Shown here: positions 11,063 through 22,559 of the stretch, in pieces | Layout: each line of letters starts with the position of its first letter | Numbering within the stretch: position 1 is the first letter of the stretch | NCBI GenBank assembly: GCA_032988165.1 | Contig: JANTQF010000025.1 | Span: 62,001-126,000, forward strand | DNA from: Emmonsiellopsis sp. PD_33 | Lineage: Eukaryota; Ascomycota; Eurotiomycetes; Onygenales; Ajellomycetaceae | Reading direction: 5' to 3' | Length of the DNA stretch: 64,000 bases | Notes under the pieces: model-generated | Seen by the model: the letters and a program-made list of their open reading frames with translations, nothing else | Told to the model about the DNA's origin: nothing | Databases searched by the model: none | Made by a program: the position numbers and the translations under genes

Positions 11063-12364
11063 TCACCCCCTCTTAACCGCCGCCTCAATCAACCTCTCAT
11101 ACCCACCCACCGCCCTCTCCAGCTCCCCAACAGTCAACCCCTCATCCTCCCCATGCGCGACAAGAATACTCCCCGGCCCATACAAATACTTCTTAACCTT
11201 AACCACCGCATCCTCATCATGAATCTCCAACTTCGGAATATCCGTCCCATAATTCACCGTCGACACCTCGAACCCATCCACATCCACCTCCAAATCCACA
11301 GGCGGATAGCCCTTAATCGGAAACCCGACCGTGATATTCTCACTCCCGCCCGTAACACTCTCGATGGCAGTGGTGATGATCCGCTTCGCCTCATCGATGG
11401 GCCCCGTCAGGCGCATGGCGACATTACACGACGCAGACGCAGGCACGACATTCCCCGCCGCCCCGCCCCGCAGCAGGCCGATGTTCAGCGTCGTCCGGCC
11501 GAACTTGTCGCTAGTGGGGAACCCGCCCTTGTCCGCGGGTAACGTGTTCAGCTCGTCGATCTTCGCTAGCACGGGGATCAGTTCTGAGATTGCGCTGTGG
11601 CCGAGCCAGGGGTAGCCGGAGTGGGCGGCGACGCCCTTGGCGTGCACGGTGACGGGGAGGTTTCCCTTGTGCCCGTTTACGAGGGTGAGGTCGGTGGGTT
11701 CGCCGAAGATGAGCGTGTGGAAGAAGGGTGGTGCGGTGTTGAGGGGGGAGTTGGAGAAGTGGACCATGCCTGCGCCGCCGCGCTCTTCGCTGACGACGAA
11801 GAGGAGGCCGAGTGAGGCGTGTGGGTTTGTGGAGAGGTGGTTGAGCACGGCGGTGATTTGGGCGGCGACGGAGGCTTTGGCGTCTACGGTGCCGCGGCCC
11901 TTGATGCGGATGTCTTTGCGGTCGAAGGGGGTGGAGGTAGAGGCGGGGGGGTGCAGGTTGTAGGGGATGTGTGGGGGGACGGTGTCGATGTGGCTGGTTA
12001 GGATGATTTGGGGCCGCGGGCTGCCTGAGGAGGGGTAGGCGAAGATGTTGAAGCGGGAGGCATTTCCTTTCTCGCCGTTGTCGAAGTCGAGGGGCACGGG
12101 TTGTTTCTCGACGGTGAAGGAGTGGTCGGTCAGGTATTTGACGAGCGTTTCGCCGACGGTGCTTTCGTTGTTGGAGATCGATTCCACTTCGCAGATCGTA
12201 CGGTGGAGGGCGAGTAAGGGGGATGCAGCAATTATGCTATCCAGACTGTCCTCGAAGACATCGTCATCGCTCGCCGAGAGCGTGGTTTGGGGGGGTTGAA
12301 TGTAGGGGACGGCAGAGACCAGGGCGTCTGCCGAGAGCAGGGCTGCCAGGAGTGACAGCTTCAT
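11063..12364 (-). CDS. Secreted M20 family metallo-carboxypeptidase
   Basis: Intronless, 433 residues. Residues 1-18 (MKLSLLAALLSADALVSA) form a clear signal peptide. The zinc peptidase motifs of family M20 (carboxypeptidase S/ArgE/PM20D type) are visible: LTSHIDTVPP (first metal His and catalytic Asp), GRGTVDAKASVAA (bridging Asp), VSEERGGAG (catalytic Glu and metal ligand) and FGEPTDL; the closing metal His is in VAHGEDEGL. The dimerisation lid starts near GNLPVTVHAKGVAAHSGYPW. It is likely a secreted exopeptidase acting on peptides or N-acylated amino acids. A TATA-like element (TATTTAAA on the minus strand, about 12480-12489) lies about 120 bp upstream of the ATG. The size is normal for the family. 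Confidence 0.93.
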   Translation of the reverse strand: MKLSLLAALLSADALVSAVPYIQPPQTTLSASDDDVFEDSLDSIIAASPLLALHRTICEVESISNNESTVGETLVKYLTDHSFTVEKQPVPLDFDNGEKGNASRFNIFAYPSSGSPRPQIILTSHIDTVPPHIPYNLHPPASTSTPFDRKDIRIKGRGTVDAKASVAAQITAVLNHLSTNPHASLGLLFVVSEERGGAGMVHFSNSPLNTAPPFFHTLIFGEPTDLTLVNGHKGNLPVTVHAKGVAAHSGYPWLGHSAISELIPVLAKIDELNTLPADKGGFPTSDKFGRTTLNIGLLRGGAAGNVVPASASCNVAMRLTGPIDEAKRIITTAIESVTGGSENITVGFPIKGYPPVDLEVDVDGFEVSTVNYGTDIPKLEIHDEDAVVKVKKYLYGPGSILVAHGEDEGLTVGELERAVGGYERLIEAAVKRG

Positions 12365-13640
12365 GGCGGAATACTTATCCCCCAGGTACCGGGCAGGTGT
12401 GTCTGTCTGCCTGTCTGACGCTGTATATCGGTTGGGAATTCAGGGTCGAGCGGAGAGCTGAGGGGGGGGGTTCGGCAAGCTTTAAATACCCGCTCGGCCC
12501 AGAGCTAAACAAGCTTATCGCAAATCAAATCCCAGTTGGCAATTGACTTTGGCCCAATTTTTGGGATTACCGAGCAATGAAACCGAGCTGATCCCCAGGT
12601 CCGTGTATGTGTAACGCTATGCGTCACCAGAGTGAGATATGGACTCAATAACAGAGCAGCATAACTTTGATCTTTGCTAGAAATCCAGTCAATCGGCACG
12701 CAATATACAACCCTTATCACGTTTGTTCGGCAGAGTTCGTCGTTGCGCCAAGAATCGGCGTCCCGAATGCCAAGTCCGGGGTCTAGGTGATGAATGTGGG
12801 CGAGGAAGAGGAATAGGCAGCTCGAAAACGAGGGTGGGTGGATGGATAGAGATATTTATATATTGATGAGAGACTAGGCAGGTAGCTGGGATTTGTTGGA
12901 AGTTGTTCATTGCATGTCGTTCCTCTTAGGAGGGCAGTAAGCAGTTGATTGATGAAAGATATATAGATTGCAAAGTGGACCTCTTGCTATCTTCGCTCCA
13001 GTAAATAGTTATTTGAATTGCTAGCTATATATTCCCACATGCATGCATACGCACAGAAAATAGGATACTCAAGATAAAAATATGATCTTCGTTATCCACA
13101 CCAACTTTAAATAAGGGGATATTTAGAAAAAAACTACATCAAGGCGAATGAAAAATAAGTCCAAATGCATATACATAGCGAAGGCCTTGTTCGAGAGACA
13201 AGTGCATAGAGATTGAAAAAGAGGAAAAGAAAAACATCAACGCTAGATAGGTAGGTAGGACTGGGCTGGCTTGCTAATATCGGCCTGACAGGGTGAAGAA
13301 CGAATAATATTTCGTTCCCGTAGGCCCTGCCGAGACCATCGCATGCCAATAGGAAAAGCCGTCCCAGCCTGTATATAATGTTTTCGCATCGTGCTGTAGG
13401 GTAGTTATCCCCGGGTATCCCGTCGTATATGATCATGATATGCCAAATCCCAGCTCATGAATTTTCACTGAAAGAAAGAAAACCAAAAACAGTAAACCAA
13501 AAAAGAAAAAAACAAGATTAGATAAAAAAAAAAAAGCCACTCTCCCTTTAGGACGCCATCCGAAACGAAATCGCAGAAAATATACCAAGAAAATTTCCTC
13601 CGGGAAAAAGGGCGAGTGGATATTTAAAAAAATATTCCCC
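12365..13640. other. Intergenic region (carboxypeptidase promoter, histidine kinase 3' end)
   Basis: These 1.3 kb hold the carboxypeptidase promoter on the left and the AT-rich 3' region of the histidine kinase on the right, including A-runs at about 13499-13535. Only short, unsupported open frames are present. Confidence 0.5.
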
Positions 13641-16626
13641 TTACATCTCCCATCCCTCCCGATAACCACAGAACTCCACAATCAGCCTCTCCAAATCGGT
13701 TAATTTGTACGGTTTCGTCATGTACCCTTCCATGCCAACTTTGGTTGCCCGTTCCAAAGCTTCGTCCGTGACGTCCGCGCTCACTGCGAGTACGGTTGGG
13801 CTAGGAGGCAATAAAACGTCTGGGTTGAGATTCCTCGTCCGGTTACGATGATCCTCAACCATGTCTAATATCTTCTCTGTGGCTTGGTACCCGTCCATGT
13901 CGGGCATCCAAAGATCCATGAGGATGACATCGACAAATTTTGGCCGTGCAGTAGTAGTCGGTTTGACATTTTCCTGAAATGCCATTTCGCAATCTTCTGG
14001 AAGAGGTATCATTGCATCGGTGTTCATTTCGGAACTGCTTCGTCGGTCGGAAGTGAGAGGCGCAGGATCAGTGGGGTTGTCGTTTGATAAAATTTCGCCC
14101 ATGATACGAACTGCTTCTTTGCCATTGAAGGCTTCATATACGTCATTGTATCCTAGCTTCCCAAGCATATGGACTAGGATCCTGCGATTGATTTTGTTGT
14201 CCTCTGCAACGAGGAAGGTGAGGGGGTATTTTTCGGCTAGGTGCTTATCAAAGGTGTTCGGACTAAGAAGAGTGGCTCCCCTTGACGAAATGGATAAGCG
14301 ACGGGGCGAGACCATGCGGCCGCCATTCATATAACTCTGATATGCTCGAGTAGGGAATGGGCGAACCGAAGAGCTATCTGACGGGGACGTTTCGGAGCTG
14401 TTCCTGGCAGTTTTTGACTGGTCTGTGGAAGAGTTGGTAGGCGTATCGATCCCGGAGGAAGTGTTTGATGTTGATTGTGATGGCGGATATCCGTTGGGCG
14501 GTGTGCCTGGCCGGCTAATAGAGTCGTTAGGGGTTATGGGGAGTCGAATTTCGAACTCAGATCCGCGATCTGGTCCTCTTGTGGATGAACGAAGGCACCT
14601 TAAATCGCCCCCAAGCTTTCTGGACAGTCCCTTTGCAACCAGCAAGCCAAGGCCTAGCCCTTCCCTACTTCTGGTTGTCGAGTCATCCTCACGCGCGAAT
14701 GGCTGAAAAAGGTTCGGGAGGAAGTCTTCAGGGATCCCAGTTCCGGTATCACTGATAGTGATGAGAATGCAACGAGCCAAGCTATTCAATTTCGTGACAA
14801 GAGTGACATGCCCTGATTCAGTAAATTTGAGGGCATTGATAAAGACGCAAGACACCAGCTTGACAAAATCTTTTCCATCTACATACAGCCCCTCTGGGAC
14901 TGATGGTTCAACAGACCAATTGATTATCTTGGTAAATGCCCGTCCGTTCGACGACCTACATCTAACCTCGATTTTTTCTCCAAAATGGGTTTGTTCGGTC
15001 TGGACGGAGTCCGGACGGTCACCGACTTGGAGCGACTGGTCGATAACGACCGGAAGTAAATCCCGGATTGTGCTGTAGTGCAGGACCATGGGCGGGAAAA
15101 CACTAGGTTTATGGTGTGAGTGTGAAGAGCACCGACGATCGGAAGTCGAGGCACGCTGTGCGTCCATCAAAGCCTCCTTCACACCCTTCACTTCCTCAAC
15201 TTGTGGCCCGGCCTGAACGATTTTGTCGCTCTCTTCAACAACACTCTTGATTTCTGCGCTTCTGGGCGAGAGTTCTCTCTTTGGTAGCTTTGGAGATTTA
15301 GACGTCGATGTGCTGTTATAATTCCAATCGATAGGGCTACTCCTCCTTCGTTTGTAGGGATTCATAGCGATGTTACTTCCTTCAATAAGAATATTCGGAC
15401 GTGATTCGTATCCCCGACTGGACGATCGAAAAGAGCCACCGGCCCGTTCCTCCTCAGCCTGGTTCTGAGGGGTTTCAGGGATCTGCATATTCAGGTCATA
15501 GGCATGCACCACGTTGTCTGCCGCCTCAACCGCCCTCCGAGCACTGTCTGTATTCATGTAAACCAGTTAAAAGCGCTTCTCATCGAAAGACAAATCGAAA
15601 AAAAGTATATAAGAACAGAAACCAACCTTGGATTGCCTCGATGTTTTCTTTTAGCTCTTGGAACATGGAAAGTACTGCTGGATCGAACGGGTTTTCAATT
15701 GATTCCTGGACAGTTGCATGCATGACGTCCAACATTCCAACCACGCCTTGCATCGGTGTCCTCAGTTCATGGGACAGGCTCCGCGCGTATGGCTTAAATG
15801 AGTGGGATCCGGCAGCTGGTGGATATGGAGCGCGTCTGGCGCCCGCACTTCGACCTCTCCGTGGCGGCTCTTCACGTTTTTGAATTGGGGGTGGGTTCTT
15901 GTAGCTTTCCTCGCTCAGTATTCGATGTTGTACTGAATCTTCTAGGGAATGGAGAATCATCTCTAGCCATTGCCAGGAAACGTCACGTCGGCGGAGTCCT
16001 TCTGCCGTCCACATCAGGCCAAAGTGCGCGAAGCATTTTTCAGCGGAGAAAAGCGGCACTGCCAGGTAGGCATCCATGGGGAATGGAAACGTATTTTTTC
16101 GGTTGTCCATGTGCAAAGCTAGATTATCGGGGATTAGAAAGACCTTGTCGTGCTTCATGAATTCACAGGGAATGTCCCGAGAGAGATCTTTGTAGTTCCT
16201 GTGCATTGCGGTGATAGAATGGCCATCGTTGAGGTAAAGTCCTATACCGAAGAACGGCGACTCATCCATTTCGGCGGACAACATAATGGTATCCTGTCCG
16301 TTACGGGTGCTCTGAAGCCTAGGGTCTGACGTGGCCACAAAGGAGCACTGAGCATTGCAAATTGAAGCTATCCCTTCCAATAAGTGTTTCCAGAAGGCCT
16401 CCGAGTCGGCGTCTCTCAGTTCTTCCTTCAACTTCAACAAACGCTCAATCGCATTGGTGTGCCCAACCTCGGAAGCTCTAGTCGCATCACCGACAGAATC
16501 CAATCCTCCGCCATAGGTCATCATTTCTGAGTATTGGGCGGGCACACGAAGGGTCTGGCGGCCGGGGAAGGAAATATCTGGGCCAAAGCTATGGTTGGAG
16601 GACCCAGCTCCGGAAGCACTCGACAT
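13641..16626 (-). CDS. Hybrid sensor histidine kinase (GAF-like, HisKA, HATPase, receiver)
   Basis: Two exons (15627-16626, 13641-15547) give 968 residues. The N-terminal region (about 55-250) is GAF-like. The dimerisation/phosphoacceptor box SLSHELRTPMQG has its His near residue 286. The ATPase domain has the N-box FINALKFTESGHV, G1 SDTGTGIPEDF and G2 GLGLGLLVAKGL. A C-terminal receiver begins TFLVAEDNKINRRIL, with acceptor Asp near residue 878 in VILMDLWMPDMDG and the conserved Lys in MTKPYKL. The receiver contains a non-conserved loop of roughly 50 residues before the Asp strand, and about 250 residues, many disordered, separate HisKA from the N-box. No transmembrane segment is seen, so it is probably a cytoplasmic phosphorelay sensor feeding the Ypd1-type transmitter. 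I cannot fix its group among fungal histidine kinases. Confidence 0.93.
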
Positions 16627-19053
16627 GGTCGGCTGGACGCAGTAAACTCCGCAGCGGTTGTGTGTAGGGTCTGGAGATATCGTTATTGGGTTGTTGAGAG
16701 CTCAAAATGACGGCATATCCCCAGACCAGAGCGTGGCATTCCTGGACAGCGGCGGATTGTATGGGGCATGCTCATCAGCATGGAGCGGATCGCATGCGGT
16801 AGATGTCTCCCATCCACCTAAAGAAGTGCCAATAGCTGCTGTGATTCCGGAAAGACTCGATTTGGCTGATCTACGACGGAAGAGAGGGCAGAAATAGCTA
16901 GGGGACAGGTATGGGCGAGGATGTAGTGTATCCTGGTGAATTGCGGATTCGATATCGACGGAGGCGCAAGGGCGGCGGGGCTCAGCAGTACGTCGCGACC
17001 ACGGAAATAGGAATCCAGGAGGACGGCCGCGAGAATAGGAAGAAGAATAGCCCAGTCGAGAAACAAGGACGACAGACAGCTTGGACTCGGCAGCCTCGAG
17101 CAGACGCAGCGGATGGGAACTTGAACGCAAAGAGGGGCATGGGCGGCCTGAGCCTCGACCTATCAACCCAACCTGGCGCAGGATAGTCTGGATAGGGGCG
17201 AGCAGGCCTGCACCACCGCACGCTAGCCGGGGCTAGGGACGAGAGCGAGAATCTTGGACGCGCTGGCGGAGACCTGCAAAAAGAAAAGAAGAGCTGCAAA
17301 AGAGGAGTTTGGTGGTCAATCCGTCGCCAGCAAAATGGCACATCACGATTCACCCGCAAGGAACAGGCCCGCAAACGAAGCCCGCGTCTGCTGAGCCTCG
17401 CCGTGGGTTTCTTTTATCGAAACAGTGCTAACGGTGCCTGTGGGCTGTGGGCTGTCTAACTCCATTCTAGGCCTGGCTGTGGCGGCGGTTTGGCCATGGA
17501 GACTCTCCACCGACTCTTGGGAAGCCATGTCGAGATGGATGGACACTGGACAGCCCGGAGAGCAGCAAATCACCAAAGCCGGCAGCCGCAAAGCAACCGG
17601 TGCTGCCAGTTGAGGCCGCCGGTGCTGCCAGTTGGGATTTGCTCAGCCGCTGCTGTCTGCCAGACTGCCAGACTCGTCCGTCCAGGTCTGCCGTCTGCGG
17701 GAAGTCGAAGCTGGAGCCCATTTACCAGCGCGGCCATTGGCTCCGGCTGCCAGGATGGCCAGCCAGACATTGTCGCTAGCTCGTGGCGTTCGTGGGGATC
17801 ACCGGCAGTGAAAAAGCAAAAAAGCAGCTCGAGAGTCTCGAGTCTCCGCCCGTGGATCCCCCGGTTGCTGAAGGATTTGGCGAGATACACAATCCCGGAA
17901 ATCCTCCTATCTGGCTCTGCAGTGTCTGCCTGCATTCATGCATACCGGTTATCTATGGGCAGACAATGGTGTTCGACTGCCGGTTTCCTTTGGCCTCCAA
18001 CCACCAGAGACAAGGGTATAAATCGGCGATTCGGGCGGGTAGTTAGATTTTGGGTTGAAAAGACTACCCTTGGCAAAAGTTGATTCTAGAACCTCACCCT
18101 GGGTCCCCTGTCTTCATTTCATCAAGCCTCGTTGTGAGCAGCGCAAACTTCAAAGCAAGCACTCGTCACATTTCTTGCACGTCTTGGACCTATGCTTGGC
18201 TGGTCAGATCAACCATCATCCCGGCGATATATCATATCACCAGAATATCTCGATCAAATGGGATAGACGCCGGAAGCACGCAATATCAGACAGGTCATAG
18301 ACCAAAAGACTGCTCAAGTACGCGGCTACTAGCTTCTCTGGCGGCAGGGTGAGTGCAAACCCATACAATAGAACCAAGGAAGTCATACAACCTGGGGTTC
18401 AAATGGAATTAGGAATTCCGGTCTCTGGCTAGGGCTTGTGAGAGAGCATGAACCCTTAATTGCTCGATTTATTCGGGGAAAATACGGTGACCATTTTGAA
18501 GATCTGTTGATACTTATGCCCGATGGGCACCAGCATGTCCCTTGAATGAACTCAATGTAGATACCCTCTGCCTTTCAATCCAAGATAGGTTAACGTTTGA
18601 GTGAATTACTACATATGCGGCCATGTACGCCCAGCGGCGTGTGGTATATCGGCCTACTAACCATCAAAGTATTCCCCAAGCAAACAGTTTTTGATATGCC
18701 GGGCGCAGCTATGTATGTACGTACATTCCAACCCGGCCTCACATATGATAAGGCCTTTCCTAACACCTCTTAACCACTACATGGCAAGTTTCACGCATGC
18801 TTAAAGCATAGGCACAAAACTGCATTAATGATCTGACCAAAAGCAAGCCCCCTGCCCAACTCATCAATTCATGGGCAATAAGCATGAAGAAACATACATA
18901 ACTACCTCCGCATCATACGAACTACAAGTGCATGAGCGTCCGTTTGACTGGCTGGCTCTTTCTAATTTTCGGAGGCAGTCTGGCAGTATTTAAGTTTTGT
19001 TTGCTTCATCCTCCACATCAGCTGCATCCCATATGCACTCCATATGGGGTACA

Positions 19054-19084
<31 letters not shown>

Positions 19085-20013
19085 CTTTTTTCATTTGCCT
19101 TCAATCGCCGTTACATCTCTCAAAACTTCGGATCCATCATATGCACATGCACCCCATACACACCACACCACTAATTATACAAGTGGAGGAGCAAACCACC
19201 CTCCTGAGTCTTGAATCCTCAGAGACATCATTGAACCTGCAGGCTCCCGCTCGAACGTCCTCAGATCAGTCAGTTCAGTTCCGTGGTTTGGGTACTAGCA
19301 TTCCTGGGGATTTTAAAATTATTCTTCCCCCCGTGCAGCGCTTGCTGCTCGCTCGGGGTTCCAACCTGACTATTACTATGTGATGCTCTGGGCCTGGCCA
19401 AAATGGTATCCTTTTCGAACCGCGCCGATCCATCCCCCTACTCCTATTCCAACCCGCTGGACAAAAAGAAAAAGAACTCTACGTAACAGCTTCCTGCAGA
19501 TTGCAGATGGCTTGCTGGCTTGATTAGATATTGTCTTGTAAACACTGGGCGAGCGTGGAGGTATGTATGTACGTATGTACTGTATTCCTTTTTCGTGGCG
19601 ATATATTGGAGATTCGAAAGTATACGCTTCCTAGATGCTTTTTTGTTATTGACCGGGTTTGCTAATCGAACTTTAATGGAAATAACCTCCATGGCTAAAT
19701 AGTTAAAGTTTGAGCCGGGGTTTTTACTCATTTACTCGGTTATACTTCGAACGGCGAACCTGATACGCGGCAGAACAATATCGGTTGGATCAACAAGCAC
19801 AGCAAATTCACTTGATTCCGCGGATGATATATATAAATTCATATATGTAAAGTATGTACATACGACCAATAGATACAATCGAAAAAACAATCCCCCCCTT
19901 ACTTTTCCTCATCCAAAAGCCCCCTTTTCCAGTACCAGCCTAGATAACCACACCACAGAGGCCAGGAAATATCATATCATTCAATCATCAACATCACCAA
20001 CGCCCGCGGAAGC
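16627..20013. other. Large gene-free region upstream of the histidine kinase
   Basis: This 3.4 kb stretch holds no frame with a recognisable family signature. About 17400-18050 is GC-rich with short repeated motifs (GTGCTGCCAGTTG at 17600-17632). A CT/GT dinucleotide tract lies at 19054-19084. GTATGTA-type repeats occur near 18713-18726 and 19561-19578. It probably contains the histidine kinase promoter and a long leader; an untranslated RNA is possible but cannot be shown. Confidence 0.45.
19054..19084 (+). repeat. (CT)n(GT)n dinucleotide microsatellite
   Basis: Uninterrupted CT repeats (about 19054-19072) pass directly into GT repeats (19073-19084). Simple sequence, no coding role. Confidence 0.9.
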
Positions 20014-20748
20014 TTAACAGGTCGTCGACCCATCACCACCATTAGCAGGCGAATACGCTCCGTCAGCATCACCCATACACTCCGCAACGGTCACCATCTT
20101 CAACCCATTATCAGTCGCCCACTGGATAACCCACGGCGCGAGCTCGTTAACAGTCGACTGAATCGTCTCATGCATGAGAATAATATGTGGTCCCGCCCCC
20201 GCATTCTGAATCGTCTGCTGACTCGTCGACGCAGGCACGTTATTCCAATCTCCAGAATCCACATCCCAGGTCACGATCTTATACCCCATGCCGCCCACGG
20301 TGCCCACGACACTGCCCCCCGTGGCCCCGTTCGGGGGACGCATGTAGTTCGGCTTGATGCCGAGGATGTTCGCGAGCGCGTTCTCGAGCTGCGACATCTC
20401 GTTGGTGATCCCGCCGGCGTCGAGGTTGGCTAGATTGGCGTGCGTCCAGGTGTGAGCGGCGATCTGATGGCCGGCGTCGTAGGCGGCCTTGAGCGTCGCC
20501 TGCTGGCCGTAGATGCAGCCGTACAGGGTGCCGGTGACGAAGAAGGTGGCCTTGGCGCCGGCGGCGGCTAGGGTGTCGAGGAGCTGGGGCTCATATTGGT
20601 AGGGCCCGTCATCGAATGTGAGGGCGATAGTGCCGGGCTCCGAGCAGGAGGTGATGACGCCGCCTTGGCGGCGTTGGAGCTCGGCGGGGACGACGCCGGC
20701 TGAGGCTACGGCCGCGAGAAGGAGGGAGGAGATAAGGGTTGAACGCAT
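20014..20748 (-). CDS. Secreted polysaccharide (chitin) deacetylase-like protein, CE4 family
   Basis: Intronless, 244 residues, with a signal peptide (SSLLLAAVASAGVVPA) and a possible Kex2-type site at LQRR. It is a NodB/CE4 domain enzyme expected to deacetylate chitin or chitooligosaccharides in the cell wall or outside the cell. Motifs: TFDDGP (catalytic base and metal Asp), HTWTHANL (two metal His), RPPNG where most family members have RPPYG, WDVDSGDW, and ILMHET with the catalytic His. No separate chitin-binding module is present; the C-terminus is Gly/Asp/Ser-rich ending in Cys. A TATA-like TTTAAATA (minus strand, about 20836-20843) lies 90 bp upstream. The size is typical for single-domain members. 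Confidence 0.93.
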   Translation of the reverse strand: MRSTLISSLLLAAVASAGVVPAELQRRQGGVITSCSEPGTIALTFDDGPYQYEPQLLDTLAAAGAKATFFVTGTLYGCIYGQQATLKAAYDAGHQIAAHTWTHANLANLDAGGITNEMSQLENALANILGIKPNYMRPPNGATGGSVVGTVGGMGYKIVTWDVDSGDWNNVPASTSQQTIQNAGAGPHIILMHETIQSTVNELAPWVIQWATDNGLKMVTVAECMGDADGAYSPANGGDGSTTC

Positions 20749-22559
20749 GATTGGTTTTTTGGGGGGGGTTTGAGGGGTGATCTATGGGGTTGATGGTGGA
20801 GAGGGATAGGTGTGTTGGAAGGGAGGATCCCGAAGTATTTAAACCTGAGCGGGCCTGCCGTCATGTCAAGAAATGCCCCGTTCACCCGAGATAATATTCA
20901 TGCTCCGGGTAAGAATGACGGGGAGGAGAGGCATGAATAAGGAGGGATGCGGTTGAAACATGTTTAGGCAAAGCGGAAACAAATTGCGGTGGCCACACGG
21001 AGACGGCTGGTTACTGGTCGTAAATGAATTCAAACCCCCGGATGGGTAAAATATATCGGTCTCCTGCGGGTAAATAACATCCTCGACGCTTCACTGTGTT
21101 TTATTCCCCAGACTGGCTGAGTGCTTTTTAATCTGGGGAAATGTCAAAATACCCGTGAAGACCAGGGTGGATAAATGGGAAGCCGCTAGCACAGGGCTTG
21201 GGGGCAATATATAATCCCGCTAATATAGATTCGCCGTAGGAAGATATAAAACAGCGAGCCTAAAACAATTAGCACCATGTGGGCTCCAGGGATGATTCGA
21301 CTTTCCTCAACTTTCTGCAGCGAACGGCGATGATCTGCACGATGACATTAGGCGAACGTTTTACTCGGACTGTCCCGCAAAACATCCATTCGGGGCCCTA
21401 CGGTCCGGGGAGAATTGGTTACCGCGTCCGTATTGGAATCTTAGGTGGATATTTGGAATGGCGACACTTTGATTGAGCTTTCCCATCATACACGTTCAAC
21501 CATGCATGTTATAGATGGCGTCCTTGACGCAAGAATCTAACACCCATTACCGTGTCGGGGTGTGCTCCGAGCACAGTCCAGATCTATTCGGCTCCCGAAT
21601 ATATGAATTATATCATCCGGAGTTCCGAACCTCCGTATTCAAATCTCGGTCAACGGGAAGAACCTCGATGTGGGGAAGTGGTATTTCACCCCTGATGCCA
21701 ATGCTAGTCCGACTGGGCCGTACACGGCCGTCGTGGATCAGGACGATTTATCCACGCCATGCCCGGAAGTTTGGCAATTGAGCATGGGTTATCAATGTTA
21801 AACGTAAGTCAGCCATTTCTTAATCGACAACCTAATTATCCATGTGGAAATGGGATATCATAACACTCAGAAGCATTCATGATCACACTTGGGCTGGACC
21901 AAACAACCAACTAATAGAGCAATCTCACCTTCTCCTAGCAGCAGTCTACCGATATTGGTGCCATGTTTCAGGAATTTCTGCTGAGGGAGAATTCGAGATT
22001 CCGCAACTGGAATGGACTGTCTTCTTGAAGATAGTCCTCGGAATAGGATGTTAAAACTGGGTCATCTGAGCACTGGGCAAGTAAGTGGTTAGGTGTTCGG
22101 TACCGAATGAAGAAGATGTATGCTAGGAGCTTGACAGGGAGACCATGGCTTGTGCAACCAAAGTGAAGCGGCCGTGCGTAGCGGCTGGTTAATGATTAAC
22201 ATAGAGTGGCCGCTGGTTATGGACGTTGCTAAGCTCCCGGATCTTTTTGGTATCAGCATAATAATCTCTTTATGATCGCAGCATATATGAAATCGAAATT
22301 TTCAAGGGACCTTTCTTCCTGCCCAAGAAGCCTTTGCAGAATATCAAGGATTTCCAAACTAACTTTACTTCTTGGCTGTGCCTCGTGGATGATTCTGAAG
22401 TGACAAGTCTGCCTGTCTAACAGTAGTGTGAGCATTTCGGCCCCCAACCATGCTTTGACGCACTAAGAGATTGCGGGGTAAGCCAAGGTTGTGAGCTCGA
22501 TCTTCTTTCCATGTTCACCAAAAGAATTAGGAGTTGAAAAGTGACTTGAAACCCTTATC
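20749..22559. other. Intergenic region containing a possible gene relic
   Basis: The left part is the deacetylase promoter. Around 21275-21820 three short protein-like segments occur in different + strand frames (described separately). The remainder up to the F-box-like gene holds only short frames without signatures. Confidence 0.4.
21275..21816 (+). pseudogene. Possible relic or cryptic spliced gene, unknown product
   Basis: A TATA-like stretch (ATATATAATCCC near 21207) and an ATG near 21277 precede protein-like segments in different frames. One contains DDIRRTFYSDCPAKHPFG and ends LPRPYWNL at about 21430. Another (21515 on) contains HYRVGVCSEHSPDLFGSR. A third contains ISVNGKNLDVGKWYFTPDA and ends SMGYQC-stop near 21810. 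Their composition (Cys, Trp, Tyr-rich) looks like a small secreted protein, but I could not join them with phase-consistent GT-AG introns. It is either a decayed gene or a gene with introns I failed to place; the family is unknown. Confidence 0.22.

Noticed and set aside
17490..18083. 197-codon + strand frame in the GC-rich part of the histidine kinase upstream region
   Set aside because: Ser/Arg/Trp-rich composition typical of chance frames in GC-rich DNA, with equally long frames on other strands.
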